Source of the DNA: Paludibacteraceae bacterium | GTDB lineage: Bacteria > Bacteroidota > Bacteroidia > Bacteroidales > Paludibacteraceae | Direction: 5' to 3' | NCBI GenBank assembly: GCA_017547145.1 | Contig: JAFYQJ010000014.1 | Location: forward strand, 232,382 to 296,381 | DNA: 64,000 nt | Shown here: one piece after another, positions 8,500-16,500 of the stretch | How the letters are laid out: the number at the start of each line of letters is the position of its first letter | Position numbering within the stretch: position 1 is the first letter of the stretch | The notes under the pieces: model-generated | Told to the model about the DNA's origin: nothing | What the model saw: the letters and a program-made list of their open reading frames with translations, nothing else | Databases searched by the model: none | Program-made: the position numbers and the translations under genes

Positions 8500-9514
8500 C
8501 TATTTTTTCAATGATAGTTTTGGGGTTAATGTCAAGACATTTGTACTTGATTGGGCAGCGTTTGTTGCGTTTTCGTCCAAGTATGGAGCATGGTCGGCAG
8601 CTTAATGAATTTTCTACAATGTTGCTTTCGGATTGCTTCCAACCAAGTGAGCCAGCACAATGATGAGATGCTCCCCAAATTGAAATAACGGGCAAATTGA
8701 CTAATGAGGCTAAATGCATATTGGCGGAGTCCATCGAAATCATAACGTCCAAATGATGCATTAGCTCTATTTCTTCTTTCAAGTTGAGTGATGTGTAAAC
8801 TGCAAAAGTATTGTTAAAAAGAGTTTCCCAATCGGAGAGCATTTCGTATTCAACTTCACCTGCACCAAATAAAAAAATCTTTGTATTGGCTTTTTTGTCA
8901 AAATGCGAAATTACTTCTTTTATTTTTTTGGAAGGAAGGATTTTCCCTTGGTGTTGTGCAAAGGGAGCAATCCCAATCCAAGTTCCTTTTTTGTCGCCAT
9001 ATAAATTGGTGATTTTTTGAGGAATTGAGTCGCTTAAATTAGGCAGTTTTTCGAAATTTTTGTCGGTTTTTAGATTCGCTTTTGAAAAGCATTCGTTGTA
9101 AAGTTCAAAAATGCTTTTTAGTGGTTTTGAATGTTCGTATCCATTTTTTAGCAACAACAACTCGTTAATCCATTGGTGTTTTATGGTGTATAATTTGGTA
9201 CAAGGTGATTGTATTTTAAGCAAGGTTTTTAGGAAAATGCTTTTTGTATTATTTTGTAAATCAATAACCTTATCAATTTTTTGTTTTTTTATTTCTTTTA
9301 AAAGTTTTAGTGTCCCTATTGCTCCTTTGTGTTGGTTGCGGAGGTCTACACCAATGAATGTTGTGTTTGGTAAATCGGCGAAAAGTGGTTGTAGAAATGT
9401 GCGTGATGCAACTACAAATTTTTCATTTGGTTGTAGTCGTGTCATCGATTCAAGCAAAGGGACTAGCATTGCTACATTGCTGATGGGAGAAAATCTTATT
9501 ATAAGTGTACTCAT
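8486..9514 (-). CDS. glycosyltransferase family 9 (heptosyltransferase-like)
   Basis: A 342-residue cytoplasmic GT9 enzyme of the type that adds heptose or a related sugar to lipopolysaccharide core. The N-terminal fold shows IIRFSPISNVAMLVPLLESM and VVASRTFLQPLF. The C-terminal GT-B half has the donor-site motifs WIGIAPFAQHQGKILP, KIFLFGAGE, MDSANMHLASLVNLPVISIWGASHH and a cysteine cluster CRPCSILGRKRNKRCPIKYKC typical of this Bacteroidota subfamily. The ATG overlaps the exosortase stop codon (ATGA), so rlmH, exosortase and this gene form one transcript. The sugar is not predictable. Confidence 0.85.
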   Translation of the reverse strand: MSTLIIRFSPISNVAMLVPLLESMTRLQPNEKFVVASRTFLQPLFADLPNTTFIGVDLRNQHKGAIGTLKLLKEIKKQKIDKVIDLQNNTKSIFLKTLLKIQSPCTKLYTIKHQWINELLLLKNGYEHSKPLKSIFELYNECFSKANLKTDKNFEKLPNLSDSIPQKITNLYGDKKGTWIGIAPFAQHQGKILPSKKIKEVISHFDKKANTKIFLFGAGEVEYEMLSDWETLFNNTFAVYTSLNLKEEIELMHHLDVMISMDSANMHLASLVNLPVISIWGASHHCAGSLGWKQSESNIVENSLSCRPCSILGRKRNKRCPIKYKCLDINPKTIIEKIEKNL

Positions 9515-10086
9515 TTTTGTTTATTAAAATATTCGTTCCACCATACCCAAAGTAAAAATATGATGCTGTAAAAAATATATTTAGTTACATACTCATGAAA
9601 GAAATTAAATTGTGCGATGTGGTATTCTACAATCCAACCTAAAAATGTAATACGCAAGATGTTGTAGGTATGGCAAATTAATAATCCTAAAGGAATGAAC
9701 CAAAATTTGTGTTGCCAAAAACCTCTAGAGAAAATTATTATAGTTGCGAAGATAAACAGTTGTTTTATTCCGCTACAAGCCCAAACAATGTTCATCGATT
9801 GGTTGTTTGGGAAAATAATACGTGTATTTTCTAATATTACGTTTGGTTCAAATAGCGATAAAATATAATGTACAGCAATGGCTACGTGTTTTGTCATAGT
9901 AATAAATGGAGCCGAAATGTCTAATCCAAACCATGTAATGTCGTATATGGTCAAGTTGGTTTCATTATGAGAAATGGTCAATTTCCAAAATAGATGACAA
10001 GCAATAATTCCGATAATGAATCGTATCACATCTTGATGAGTTTTTAATATATTTTTCAGCATTTTACTCATGATGATAAGGTTCAT
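9511..10086 (-). CDS. exosortase/archaeosortase-family membrane protein
   Basis: A polytopic membrane protein of 191 residues. It carries the three residues that define the exosortase/archaeosortase superfamily: Cys104 in WACSGIKQ, Arg145 in YNILRITFLGW and His164 in FFHEYV, each at the edge of a hydrophobic helix. The family are transpeptidase-like enzymes that cut a C-terminal sorting signal and attach the protein to a lipid or glycan. No cognate PEP-CTERM-like protein is visible in the window. The longest ORF overlaps rlmH by 23 bases; ATGs at 10071 (MSKML) or 10062 are alternative starts. It is followed with an ATGA overlap by the GT9 gene. Confidence 0.78.
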   Translation of the reverse strand: MNLIIMSKMLKNILKTHQDVIRFIIGIIACHLFWKLTISHNETNLTIYDITWFGLDISAPFITMTKHVAIAVHYILSLFEPNVILENTRIIFPNNQSMNIVWACSGIKQLFIFATIIIFSRGFWQHKFWFIPLGLLICHTYNILRITFLGWIVEYHIAQFNFFHEYVTKYIFYSIIFLLWVWWNEYFNKQK

Positions 10087-10537
10087 TGTTTAAAATAGTA
10101 AAAGCTCTATATAGTTGCTCCGCAAAAATTACTCTAACCAACTGATGTGAGAATGTCATTTTCGAAAGAGAAAGTTTTTCGTTAGCACGATTATAAATGG
10201 CTTTGGAAAAACCATAAGCTCCACCGATGATGAATACTAAACGTTTAGCAACGTTGTTTTGTTTACGCTCGAGCCACGATGCAAATTCTAAAGATTTGAA
10301 ATGTGCTCCTTTGTCGTCAAGTAGAACTACAGTATCGCTGCTTTGTAGCGTTTTTAGAATTAAATCTCCTTCTTTTTCTTTAATCTCGTTTTCAGATAAA
10401 TTCTTTGTGTTTCGTAAATCTGGAATTATCTCAATTTGGAAAGGTGCATAGTGTTTTAGTCGCCCTTCGTAATCCTTTAGCATTTCATTTAGTGGCGATG
10501 ATGCTGTTTTCCCAACAAGTATCAAAATAATTTTCAT
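10064..10537 (-). CDS. rlmH: 23S rRNA (pseudouridine1915-N3)-methyltransferase RlmH
   Basis: A 157-residue SPOUT-class methyltransferase that methylates pseudouridine 1915 in helix 69 of 23S rRNA using S-adenosylmethionine. Diagnostic features are the N-terminal KIILILVGKT, the central LLDDKGAHFKSLEFASWLE, the SAM-binding knot loop FIIGGAYGFSKAIY and the C-terminal SKMTFSHQLVRVIFAEQLYRA with final HHE. Length is exactly that of the family. It is transcribed away from nadC and leads into the exosortase and GT9 genes. Confidence 0.96.
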   Translation of the reverse strand: MKIILILVGKTASSPLNEMLKDYEGRLKHYAPFQIEIIPDLRNTKNLSENEIKEKEGDLILKTLQSSDTVVLLDDKGAHFKSLEFASWLERKQNNVAKRLVFIIGGAYGFSKAIYNRANEKLSLSKMTFSHQLVRVIFAEQLYRAFTILNNEPYHHE

Positions 10538-10569
10538 GGTTTTTAAATCCTTTTTTTTACGAAAAAAGC

Positions 10570-10577
10570 TACCTTTG
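10570..10577 (+). promoter_or_regulatory. possible -7 element TACCTTTG for nadC
   Basis: TACCTTTG matches TAnnTTTG in the divergent gap between rlmH and nadC and would give a 5' leader of about 85 bases. There is no TTTG at -33, so support is weak. Confidence 0.35.
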
Positions 10578-10670
10578 TTTTTTTGAAGCGTAATATATAT
10601 TTAATATTTGCAAATATCGTCTTTTTCTAATACTTTTAAAAATTGATTATATAATTTATTGTAAAGAATA

Positions 10671-11513
10671 ATGAGTGAGAATTTAAATGAATTGATTAAG
10701 TTATGGTTTGCTGAAGATATTGGTGATGGCGACCATACAACACTTTCGTGTATCCCCGACACTGCAATGGGAAAATCGCAGCTTATAGTGAAAGAAAATG
10801 GGGTGATAGCAGGTATAGAAGTTGCAAAACGTGTTTTCGCTGCTTTTGATTCGACGCTTAAAATGACGCAGTTTTTGCATGATGGAGATGAGGTGAAAGT
10901 AGGCGATGTGGCTTTTGTGGTTGAAGGAAAAATACAATCGCTATTGCAAACAGAGCGTTTGATGCTTAATATTATGCAGCGAATGAGTGGTGTGGCAACA
11001 ACAACTCGTAGTTATGTAAAGTTACTCGAAGGCACCAAATGTCGTGTTTTGGATACTAGAAAAACAACCCCGGGGCTTCGTTTGCTCGAAAAAGAGGCTG
11101 TAAAAATAGGTGGAGGAACAAATCACCGCATCGGATTATTTGATATGATTTTATTAAAAGATAATCATGTCGATTTTGCTGGTGGCATCAAAAAAGCCAT
11201 TGCTCGTGCAAAAGAATATTGTGCTGAAAAAGGTAAGAATTTGAAAATTGAAATAGAAGTTCGTAATTTTACAGAATTAGAAGAGGTATTGGAAGTAGGT
11301 GGTGTCGATAGAATTATGCTTGATAATTTTACGCCAGAAAATACGCGTAGAGCAGTGGAGTTGATTGCAGGACGCTATGAAACGGAATCTTCTGGTGGTA
11401 TTACATTTGATACACTTCGCACTTATGCCGAATGTGGTGTAGATTTTATATCGGTAGGAGCACTTACGCATTCGGTTAAAAGTCTTGATATGAGTTTTAA
11501 AGCTGTTGAATAA
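10671..11513 (+). CDS. nadC: nicotinate-nucleotide diphosphorylase (carboxylating)
   Basis: Quinolinate phosphoribosyltransferase, 280 residues: converts quinolinate and PRPP to nicotinate mononucleotide in de novo NAD synthesis. The N-terminal open-faced domain has EDIGDGDHTTLSC. The barrel domain has LNIMQRMSGVATTTR, DTRKTTPGLRLLEKEAVKIGGG with the basic residues for PRPP/quinolinate, HRIGLFDMILLKDNH, EIEVRNFTELEE, MLDNFTPE and the terminal ISVGALTHSVKSLDMSF. All hallmark motifs are intact. It stands alone on the plus strand; nadA and nadB are not adjacent. Confidence 0.96.
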   Translation: MSENLNELIKLWFAEDIGDGDHTTLSCIPDTAMGKSQLIVKENGVIAGIEVAKRVFAAFDSTLKMTQFLHDGDEVKVGDVAFVVEGKIQSLLQTERLMLNIMQRMSGVATTTRSYVKLLEGTKCRVLDTRKTTPGLRLLEKEAVKIGGGTNHRIGLFDMILLKDNHVDFAGGIKKAIARAKEYCAEKGKNLKIEIEVRNFTELEEVLEVGGVDRIMLDNFTPENTRRAVELIAGRYETESSGGITFDTLRTYAECGVDFISVGALTHSVKSLDMSFKAVE

Positions 11514-11826
11514 AAGAAAAAAGAATTGCCTATGAAGTGATTTGTTGTGTGTCCGTTTTACACACCTTGAAATTTGGAAAAACGTTTGCCTATTTTATGC
11601 CCCGAAACCTGAGAAATTTCTTGCATAAAAGAAATTAAACACACGAGCCTTTTGATTATATAAATCGAAAAACTTTGGTCTGTTCGCGTGGACAGTTCTC
11701 CTCGTTGGGGCGTGGGGTATCTGTCCGCGTTTTTTTGTGTGTATACGTTTTTTATATTATGACAGAAATGGAGTAGTCCGAAAAGCCAAAGAAGTGAGTA
11801 GGAAGTAATTTGAAATCTTTAATAAA
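11514..11826 (+). other. 313-base gap with hairpins and a terminator-like structure; possible small RNA
   Basis: No protein is visible here. A hairpin GTGTGT-loop-ACACAC lies at 11547-11565 just after nadC. Further on, CGCGTGGACAG and CTGTCCGCG can pair across a 25-base loop (about 11689-11735) and are followed immediately by a run of seven T, so a factor-independent terminator or the 3' end of a structured RNA is likely. Bacteroidota have a 6S-like RNA class in gaps of this size, but I could not fold the sequence and do not assign it. Confidence 0.4.
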
Positions 11827-12543
11827 ATGAAAAAAATAAAGAATTTTTGTTTGCCAATACTATTTTTAGTGTTAAGTGTTGGATTTGTTTCCTGTGATAA
11901 TAGTGGCGAAGAACCTCAAGACCCTATGGCTGATGTTCAAGGTGGTACGAATAACTCTGTTCAATCAGGCTCGGGAGCAACAAGTGGAAACTCTGGGAAT
12001 TCTAATTCAGGTACTTCTAATACACCTGTAACTGGCACCGAGAACGGATACGCTTGGGTCGATCTTGGTTTGAGTGTGAAATGGGCAACTTGCAACGTGG
12101 GTGCAACGGCTCCTGAAATGGTTGGCGATAAATTTCAATGGGGTGCTGTTACTACGAGTGGTAGTTATACTACAGAAGATCCTTATATTTTACCTCTCGA
12201 GATGGATGCTGCTGCTGTGAATATGGGAGGCAAGTGGCGTATGCCTACAAAAGCCGAAATGGAAGAGTTGGTGTCTAATTGCACTTGGAAGCAAAAAGTG
12301 ATAGGTACAATGAATGGCTACGAGGTGAAAAGCAATGTCAATGGCGGAAGTATTTATCTTCCAGTAAGTTATGATAGTTATTCCGTGGGTGGAAACTATT
12401 GGACAAGTTCATTGTCTCAAAACACCTATAGCTATTACCAACCATATTCTCTTTCTTTTGGTCCGGAAAGTATAAAAGTCGTAACAGCTACAAATGTTAA
12501 TAATCGAGGTAGTAAATACTCTATTCGTGGCGTTTGTGAATAA
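11827..12543 (+). CDS. FISUMP-like lipoprotein
   Basis: A 238-residue lipoprotein. The signal peptide ends in a lipobox at VGFVSC, so Cys24 would be lipidated. A low-complexity linker rich in Gly, Ser, Asn and Thr (about 35-72) leads to a domain with YAWVDLGLSVKWATCNVGA, MGGKWRMPTKAEMEEL, YWTSS and the C-terminal YSIRGVC. This is the pattern of the fibrobacter/bacteroidete major paralogous (FISUMP, TIGR02145-like) domain, probably a surface C-type-lectin-like fold. A paralogue is encoded at 23840-24508. It ends at a strong terminator. Function unknown. Confidence 0.78.
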   Translation: MKKIKNFCLPILFLVLSVGFVSCDNSGEEPQDPMADVQGGTNNSVQSGSGATSGNSGNSNSGTSNTPVTGTENGYAWVDLGLSVKWATCNVGATAPEMVGDKFQWGAVTTSGSYTTEDPYILPLEMDAAAVNMGGKWRMPTKAEMEELVSNCTWKQKVIGTMNGYEVKSNVNGGSIYLPVSYDSYSVGGNYWTSSLSQNTYSYYQPYSLSFGPESIKVVTATNVNNRGSKYSIRGVCE

Positions 12544-12563
12544 AAACGAAGAGGATAAAAAAG

Positions 12564-12600
12564 AAAAAGCAGAAAACTTTAAAAGTTTTCTGCTTTTTTT
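12564..12600. terminator. bidirectional factor-independent terminator
   Basis: Perfect 14-bp stem AAAGCAGAAAACTT / AAGTTTTCTGCTTT with a 3-base loop, A-run on the left and T-run on the right. It ends the FISUMP-like lipoprotein gene (+) and would also stop the tRNA-Thr/SRP transcript coming from the right (-). Confidence 0.85.
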
Positions 12601-12601
12601 G

Positions 12602-12675
12602 AGCCTCTTGTCGGATTCGAACCAACGACCCCGAGATTACAAATCACGTGCTCTGGCCAACTGAGCTAAAGAGGC
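12602..12675 (-). tRNA. tRNA-Thr(TGT)
   Basis: The minus strand folds as a tRNA: acceptor GCCTCTT/AAGAGGC, D-arm GCTC...GAGC, anticodon loop TTTGTAA (anticodon TGT, threonine), T-arm GTTGG-TTCGAAT-CCGAC. The discriminator base is T and CCA is not encoded. One mismatch (T-T) is in the anticodon stem. Confidence 0.95.
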
Positions 12676-12677
12676 GG

Positions 12678-12778
12678 TTGGGGTAAGCTGTCTATATCGC
12701 ACCGCTACAACCTTCTACCCTTGCTGCGATCAAGCCCTGGGGGAGTTCAAAGGGAGCTGGTCGTATAGGACTTACCCG
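12678..12778 (-). ncRNA. ffs: signal recognition particle RNA (4.5S, small bacterial type)
   Basis: An RNA of about 100 bases whose ends pair (GGGTAAG with CTTACCC). Its tip contains CCCCCAGGGC, then TTGATC, then GCAGCAAGGGTA, the layout of SRP helix 8 with the asymmetric CAGG / AGCA internal loop that binds the Ffh M domain. It has its own TTTG-N18-TACCTTTG promoter and lies head-to-tail with tRNA-Thr. The tip of the hairpin reads UUGAUC rather than the usual GGAA tetraloop context. The RNA scaffolds Ffh-FtsY targeting of membrane proteins. Confidence 0.82.
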
Positions 12779-12782
12779 ACTG

Positions 12783-12812
12783 CAAAGGTAGTAATTATTG
12801 TTATAAATCAAA
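12783..12812 (-). promoter_or_regulatory. promoter of the SRP RNA
   Basis: On the minus strand: TTTG (12809-12812), an 18-base spacer, then TACCTTTG (12783-12790). This is an almost ideal Bacteroidota primary-sigma promoter, about 7 bases before the predicted RNA 5' end. Confidence 0.8.
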
Positions 12813-12830
12813 ATAGATTTTCATTATTTT

Positions 12831-14537
12831 TTATGTGAAAGATTTTTTTTCTAATACCCTTGCTGCTTGTTCTAAGGCAGCGTTGATGTTGTTACAAATA
12901 TTTTCTTCACCTAAAATTTCTATAAATCCTGCTTTTTTGAGTGTTTTTTGAACTTGTGGATTAACGCCCGAAAGTACAATTTGGATATCGTCGCGTTTAG
13001 ACGTAATACAAAGAGTTTCAAGGTTGTGGAGCCCCGTAGAGTCTATAAAAGGCACTTTACGCATACGAATAATTCGTACAGAAGGCTTTTCGCCAAACGA
13101 TTTCATAATCTCGTCGAATTTGTTGGCAATACCAAAAAAGTAAGGTCCATCAATTTCATATACTTCAACGCCTTTTGGAATGATTAGTTTCTCTTCGTGC
13201 AATGTAACATCGGTTTCGTTGTTAGGGTCAATTTCGTTATGAAAAATACGTATGCTCGCCGATTCGTTTGTACGTTTAAGAAAAAGTACAATAGCAAGAA
13301 GTAAACCTATTTCGATAGCAATAGTAAGGTCAAAAATTACGGTAAGGAAAAAAGTTACCAATAAAATTGCGAAATCGGATTTTGGATTTTTCGCTAGAGA
13401 AACAAATGTTCTCCAACCACTCATATTATACGAAACCATAATAAGTACTCCTGCAAGGCAAGACATTGGAATATATCCAACAAATTTTCCTAAAAATAGT
13501 AGTACAAGAAGTAAGACTAAAGCATGTACGATACCTGCAATTGGTGTTTTCCCTCCGTTGTTGATATTTGTCATTGTACGTGCAATGGCTCCGGTTGCAG
13601 GTATACCTCCAAAAAATGGAACTACAATGTTTGCTACACCTTGCCCAATAAGTTCAGTATTTGAGTCGTGTTTGTCGCTTATGACGCCATCGGCTACCAT
13701 TGCGGATAAAAGAGACTCTATGGCACCAAGCATTGCAATGGTAAATGCTGCGGGGAATAGTGCTTGAATCAAGCCTACGAAACTTTGCCCTTCTGCAAGG
13801 CTAATTTCGGGGAGTTTTGGTGTAGGAAAACCTGTTGGTAATTCGTATAAATCCCCAATTGTTTTTATCGATTCGATACCAAAATAGTTTTTTAATACTA
13901 GACTAACAATGGTCATAAGTATGATAGCAACGAGAGAACCCGGTATTTTTTTTGAAATTTTTGGTGTGAAAATAATAAGAAGAATGCTACAAATACCGAT
14001 GCCAAAAGCCCACCAATTGATATGTGTAATATTTTGAAAGTAGCAAATCCATTTATGAATAAAATCTGCAGGAACATTTTTTATACCAAGATCGAACAAA
14101 TCGTTCATTTGTGTAGAAAAAATAGTCAAGGCAATACCTCCTGTAAATCCAATAATGATAGGGTAGGGAACGAATTTAATTATGTTACCCATTTTGCAAA
14201 ATCCCATTGCTACTAGAATGATACCAGCCATGATTGTTGAAATCATCAAACCACTTAAACCGTATTGTTGTATGATACCATATACAATAACAATAAAAGC
14301 ACCAGTAGGACCGCCGATTTGAACTTTTGTGCCACCTAAAAATGAAATGAAAAATCCTGCAATAATAGCAGTTATCAAACCTTCGGTTGGACCAACACCC
14401 GAGGCGATACCGAAAGCAATAGCTAACGGAATAGCAACTATACCAACAATGACACCTGCCATGATGTCGGCAGAAAATTTTGCTTTTGAATAATCTTTTA
14501 GAGCAGAAAACAGTTTTGGTTTAAATCCTATATTCAT
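12831..14537 (-). CDS. SulP (SLC26) family inorganic anion transporter
   Basis: A 568-residue inner-membrane transporter. The transmembrane part (about 1-430) has the SulP signatures AGVIVGIVAIPLAIAFGIASGVGP, GGTKVQIGGPTGAF, and GGIPATGAIARTMTNINNGGKTPIAGI. A cytoplasmic STAS domain (about 455-560) has FIDSTGLHNLETL. Family members move sulfate, bicarbonate or other anions, usually with H+ or Na+; the substrate is not predictable here. Its ATG overlaps the murI stop (ATGA), so it is the last gene of the envelope operon. Confidence 0.92.
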   Translation of the reverse strand: MNIGFKPKLFSALKDYSKAKFSADIMAGVIVGIVAIPLAIAFGIASGVGPTEGLITAIIAGFFISFLGGTKVQIGGPTGAFIVIVYGIIQQYGLSGLMISTIMAGIILVAMGFCKMGNIIKFVPYPIIIGFTGGIALTIFSTQMNDLFDLGIKNVPADFIHKWICYFQNITHINWWAFGIGICSILLIIFTPKISKKIPGSLVAIILMTIVSLVLKNYFGIESIKTIGDLYELPTGFPTPKLPEISLAEGQSFVGLIQALFPAAFTIAMLGAIESLLSAMVADGVISDKHDSNTELIGQGVANIVVPFFGGIPATGAIARTMTNINNGGKTPIAGIVHALVLLLVLLFLGKFVGYIPMSCLAGVLIMVSYNMSGWRTFVSLAKNPKSDFAILLVTFFLTVIFDLTIAIEIGLLLAIVLFLKRTNESASIRIFHNEIDPNNETDVTLHEEKLIIPKGVEVYEIDGPYFFGIANKFDEIMKSFGEKPSVRIIRMRKVPFIDSTGLHNLETLCITSKRDDIQIVLSGVNPQVQKTLKKAGFIEILGEENICNNINAALEQAARVLEKKSFT

Positions 14538-15370
14538 AAAATATTGATGTGTTTAGCGTTAATTTTTTTATTAAGGAAAAGTGCTGCTGATGCATTGAAT
14601 TTGTCAGCAGATTCTGTTGTTAGGAATTCTATATGTGCATTTTTTGAGCATTTAGTTTCTATTTCTGGGTGTCGGTTTAGGTAATCTTTAAGACTTTGGC
14701 CAACAATATCGCCTTGTGAAATTATATTAATATTGCTTGGCAGATATTTTTTTATTTTTTCTAAAATCAAGGGGTAGTGCGTACATCCAAGTATTAAAGT
14801 GTCTATATTGTTATTTTTAGAAAGTAAAGTATCAATATCTTTCTTAATAAAGAAGTCGGCACCTTCAGATTGGTGCTCGCCATTTTCGATAAGTGGAACC
14901 CACATAGGGCAAGCGTGTGAAACAATATTTACCTCTGGAAAAATTTTAGCTACTTCCATGGGGTACGAATTGGATTGGATAGTACCACTAGTTCCAAGGA
15001 GTCCAACATGTTTGCTTTGGGTTATTTCTCCAATTATTTCAGATGTTGGTCGAATGATGCCTAAAACCCTTCTCGAAGGATCAATGTTTGGTAAATCGTT
15101 TTGTTGAATTGTGCGTAATGCTTTTGCTGAAGCTGTGTTGCAAGCTAGTATTACCAAGTGGCAACCTAAATCGAACAACTTTTTGACGCATTGTAATGTA
15201 TAATCGTAAACAACTTCAAATGAGCGAGTACCATAAGGTGCACGTGCATTATCACCTAGGTAGATATAGTCGTATTGTGGAAGTTGTTTCTGAATCTTTT
15301 CGAAAATGGTTAATCCTCCATAACCAGAATCGAAAATGCCAATTGGTGCGGGATTTGTCGGTAATGTCAT
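14534..15370 (-). CDS. murI: glutamate racemase
   Basis: A 278-residue cytoplasmic, cofactor-independent racemase that makes D-glutamate for peptidoglycan. The N-terminal GIFDSGYGGLTI carries the conserved aspartate. The two catalytic cysteines are in VILACNTASAKALR (about residue 76) and LILGCTHYPLI (about residue 195). GLLGTSGTIQS is also typical. The ATG overlaps the upstream ompH-like gene by 4 bases. Its place between BamA/Skp genes and SulP fits an envelope biogenesis cluster. Confidence 0.95.
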   Translation of the reverse strand: MTLPTNPAPIGIFDSGYGGLTIFEKIQKQLPQYDYIYLGDNARAPYGTRSFEVVYDYTLQCVKKLFDLGCHLVILACNTASAKALRTIQQNDLPNIDPSRRVLGIIRPTSEIIGEITQSKHVGLLGTSGTIQSNSYPMEVAKIFPEVNIVSHACPMWVPLIENGEHQSEGADFFIKKDIDTLLSKNNNIDTLILGCTHYPLILEKIKKYLPSNINIISQGDIVGQSLKDYLNRHPEIETKCSKNAHIEFLTTESADKFNASAALFLNKKINAKHINIL

Positions 15371-15885
15371 TTTTTTAATAATTTTTTTTCGACAAATGGA
15401 AATAAATCGATGCAGTTGGGAGCAAGGTAATGTGTGTGCTTTTTGTCAAGTACAACGGTAATATTTTGCTCTTGTGCAATTTGATTTATAATTAATGAGA
15501 TATTTCTCTCTAGCTCTTTCATTAACGAGTCTTGTTCGTGTTTTATTTGCTCTTTGTATTGAATTTTGTAAGTAGCAAGACGTTTTTCTGCTTCAGTAAT
15601 TTCTGCTTGGCGAGCTTTTTTTATAGCATCAAGCATTTCGTTGTTGTTTTTCAAATAATCCTTAATTTTCTTGTTGTATTCTTGTTGCATTCGTTTGAAT
15701 TCTTTCTCGTATTCAGCGGTTGCTGTCTGTATCTGTTTTTCTATTTTTGATTTCTCGGGTGAAATATCTAAAATAGAATCTATATCTATATAACCAATTT
15801 TTATACTTGGTGTAAGTGAATCGGTTTGTGCAACAGCATTGTAAGCAAAAAGAAATAGCAGTGTCGAGAAAAATAACTTTTTCAT
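15367..15885 (-). CDS. OmpH/Skp-family periplasmic chaperone (copy 1, promoter-distal)
   Basis: A 172-residue Skp-like protein with a signal peptide (to about residue 19). KIGYIDIDSILDISPEKSKIE starts the fold. A long, highly charged coiled coil follows (about 45-125) rich in Lys, Glu and Gln, and the C-terminal strands end near VVLDKKHTHYLAPN. Skp proteins hold unfolded outer-membrane proteins in the periplasm and pass them to the BamA complex. It is the third ompH-like gene after bamA and the most divergent. A terminator-like hairpin lies between it and the preceding copy. Confidence 0.88.
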   Translation of the reverse strand: MKKLFFSTLLFLFAYNAVAQTDSLTPSIKIGYIDIDSILDISPEKSKIEKQIQTATAEYEKEFKRMQQEYNKKIKDYLKNNNEMLDAIKKARQAEITEAEKRLATYKIQYKEQIKHEQDSLMKELERNISLIINQIAQEQNITVVLDKKHTHYLAPNCIDLFPFVEKKLLKK

Positions 15886-15902
15886 TTTATTGTCTTTAAA
15901 AG

Positions 15903-15930
15903 AAAAGGCTACAACAAGTGCAGCCTTTTT
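15903..15930 (-). terminator. hairpin between the second and third ompH-like genes
   Basis: On the minus strand AAAAGGCTGCA pairs with TGTAGCCTTTT (one G-U pair) around a CTTGT loop, followed by CTTTT. It could partly terminate or attenuate transcription into the last ompH copy, murI and sulP. Confidence 0.5.
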
Positions 15931-15948
15931 TATGTTATAAATTATTTT

Positions 15949-16452
15949 TTAGTTAAGACCTAATTCTTTTTTTACCAAAGGAGCAACATTGATAGCTTTG
16001 TCTGATTTGAAAAGAATAGTCTCTTGAGTGAAGATATAAAGGAAATTATTCTTTTTCCCAACAGCTTCGATAGCTGCTAATAGTTTTTCTTGTATAGGTT
16101 TTAATAACTCTTGTTGTTTTTTTTCTCCTTCACTCATCAAAGTTTGGTATGTTGTTTCTAAACGTCTTTGCATTTCGATGATTTCTTGTTCACGAACAGA
16201 AAGAATACTTTGACTTAAAGTTGCTTTTTCTTGTTCCAATTTTAAATATTTGTCGTTTATTTCTTTTTGCATATCTTCCAAGAATTTCTTGTTTTGCTCA
16301 TTGAAATCAGCCATTTGTTTTTCGTAATCAGATATTTCTGGCATCATCATCATTATTTCAGTAGCATTTACATATCCTAATTTAATTTCTTGAGCAGAAA
16401 TGAATGCTGTTGGCATTAAAAATAGAGCTGCTAATAAGATTTTTTTCAACAT
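15949..16452 (-). CDS. OmpH/Skp-family periplasmic chaperone (copy 2)
   Basis: A 167-residue Skp-like protein: signal peptide (to about residue 20), KLGYVNATEIMMMMPEISDYEKQ, a central coiled coil (about 45-125), and C-terminal FLYIFTQETILFKSDKAINVAPLV. It should bind unfolded outer-membrane proteins as a trimer. It has its own TACCTTTG promoter element, so this copy can be expressed separately from bamA. Sequence pattern is close to copy 3 and differs from copy 1. Confidence 0.9.
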   Translation of the reverse strand: MLKKILLAALFLMPTAFISAQEIKLGYVNATEIMMMMPEISDYEKQMADFNEQNKKFLEDMQKEINDKYLKLEQEKATLSQSILSVREQEIIEMQRRLETTYQTLMSEGEKKQQELLKPIQEKLLAAIEAVGKKNNFLYIFTQETILFKSDKAINVAPLVKKELGLN

Positions 16453-16487
16453 AATAGTATTCTTTTTTAGTTAGTTATAATTTTTTA

Positions 16488-16495
16488 CAAAGGTA
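16488..16495 (-). promoter_or_regulatory. internal -7 element TACCTTTG for ompH copy 2
   Basis: The minus strand reads TACCTTTG, with CTTG 19 bases upstream in place of TTTG. It lies 36 bases before the ATG at 16452, inside the gap after the first ompH gene. Confidence 0.6.
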
Positions 16496-16500
16496 CGTAT

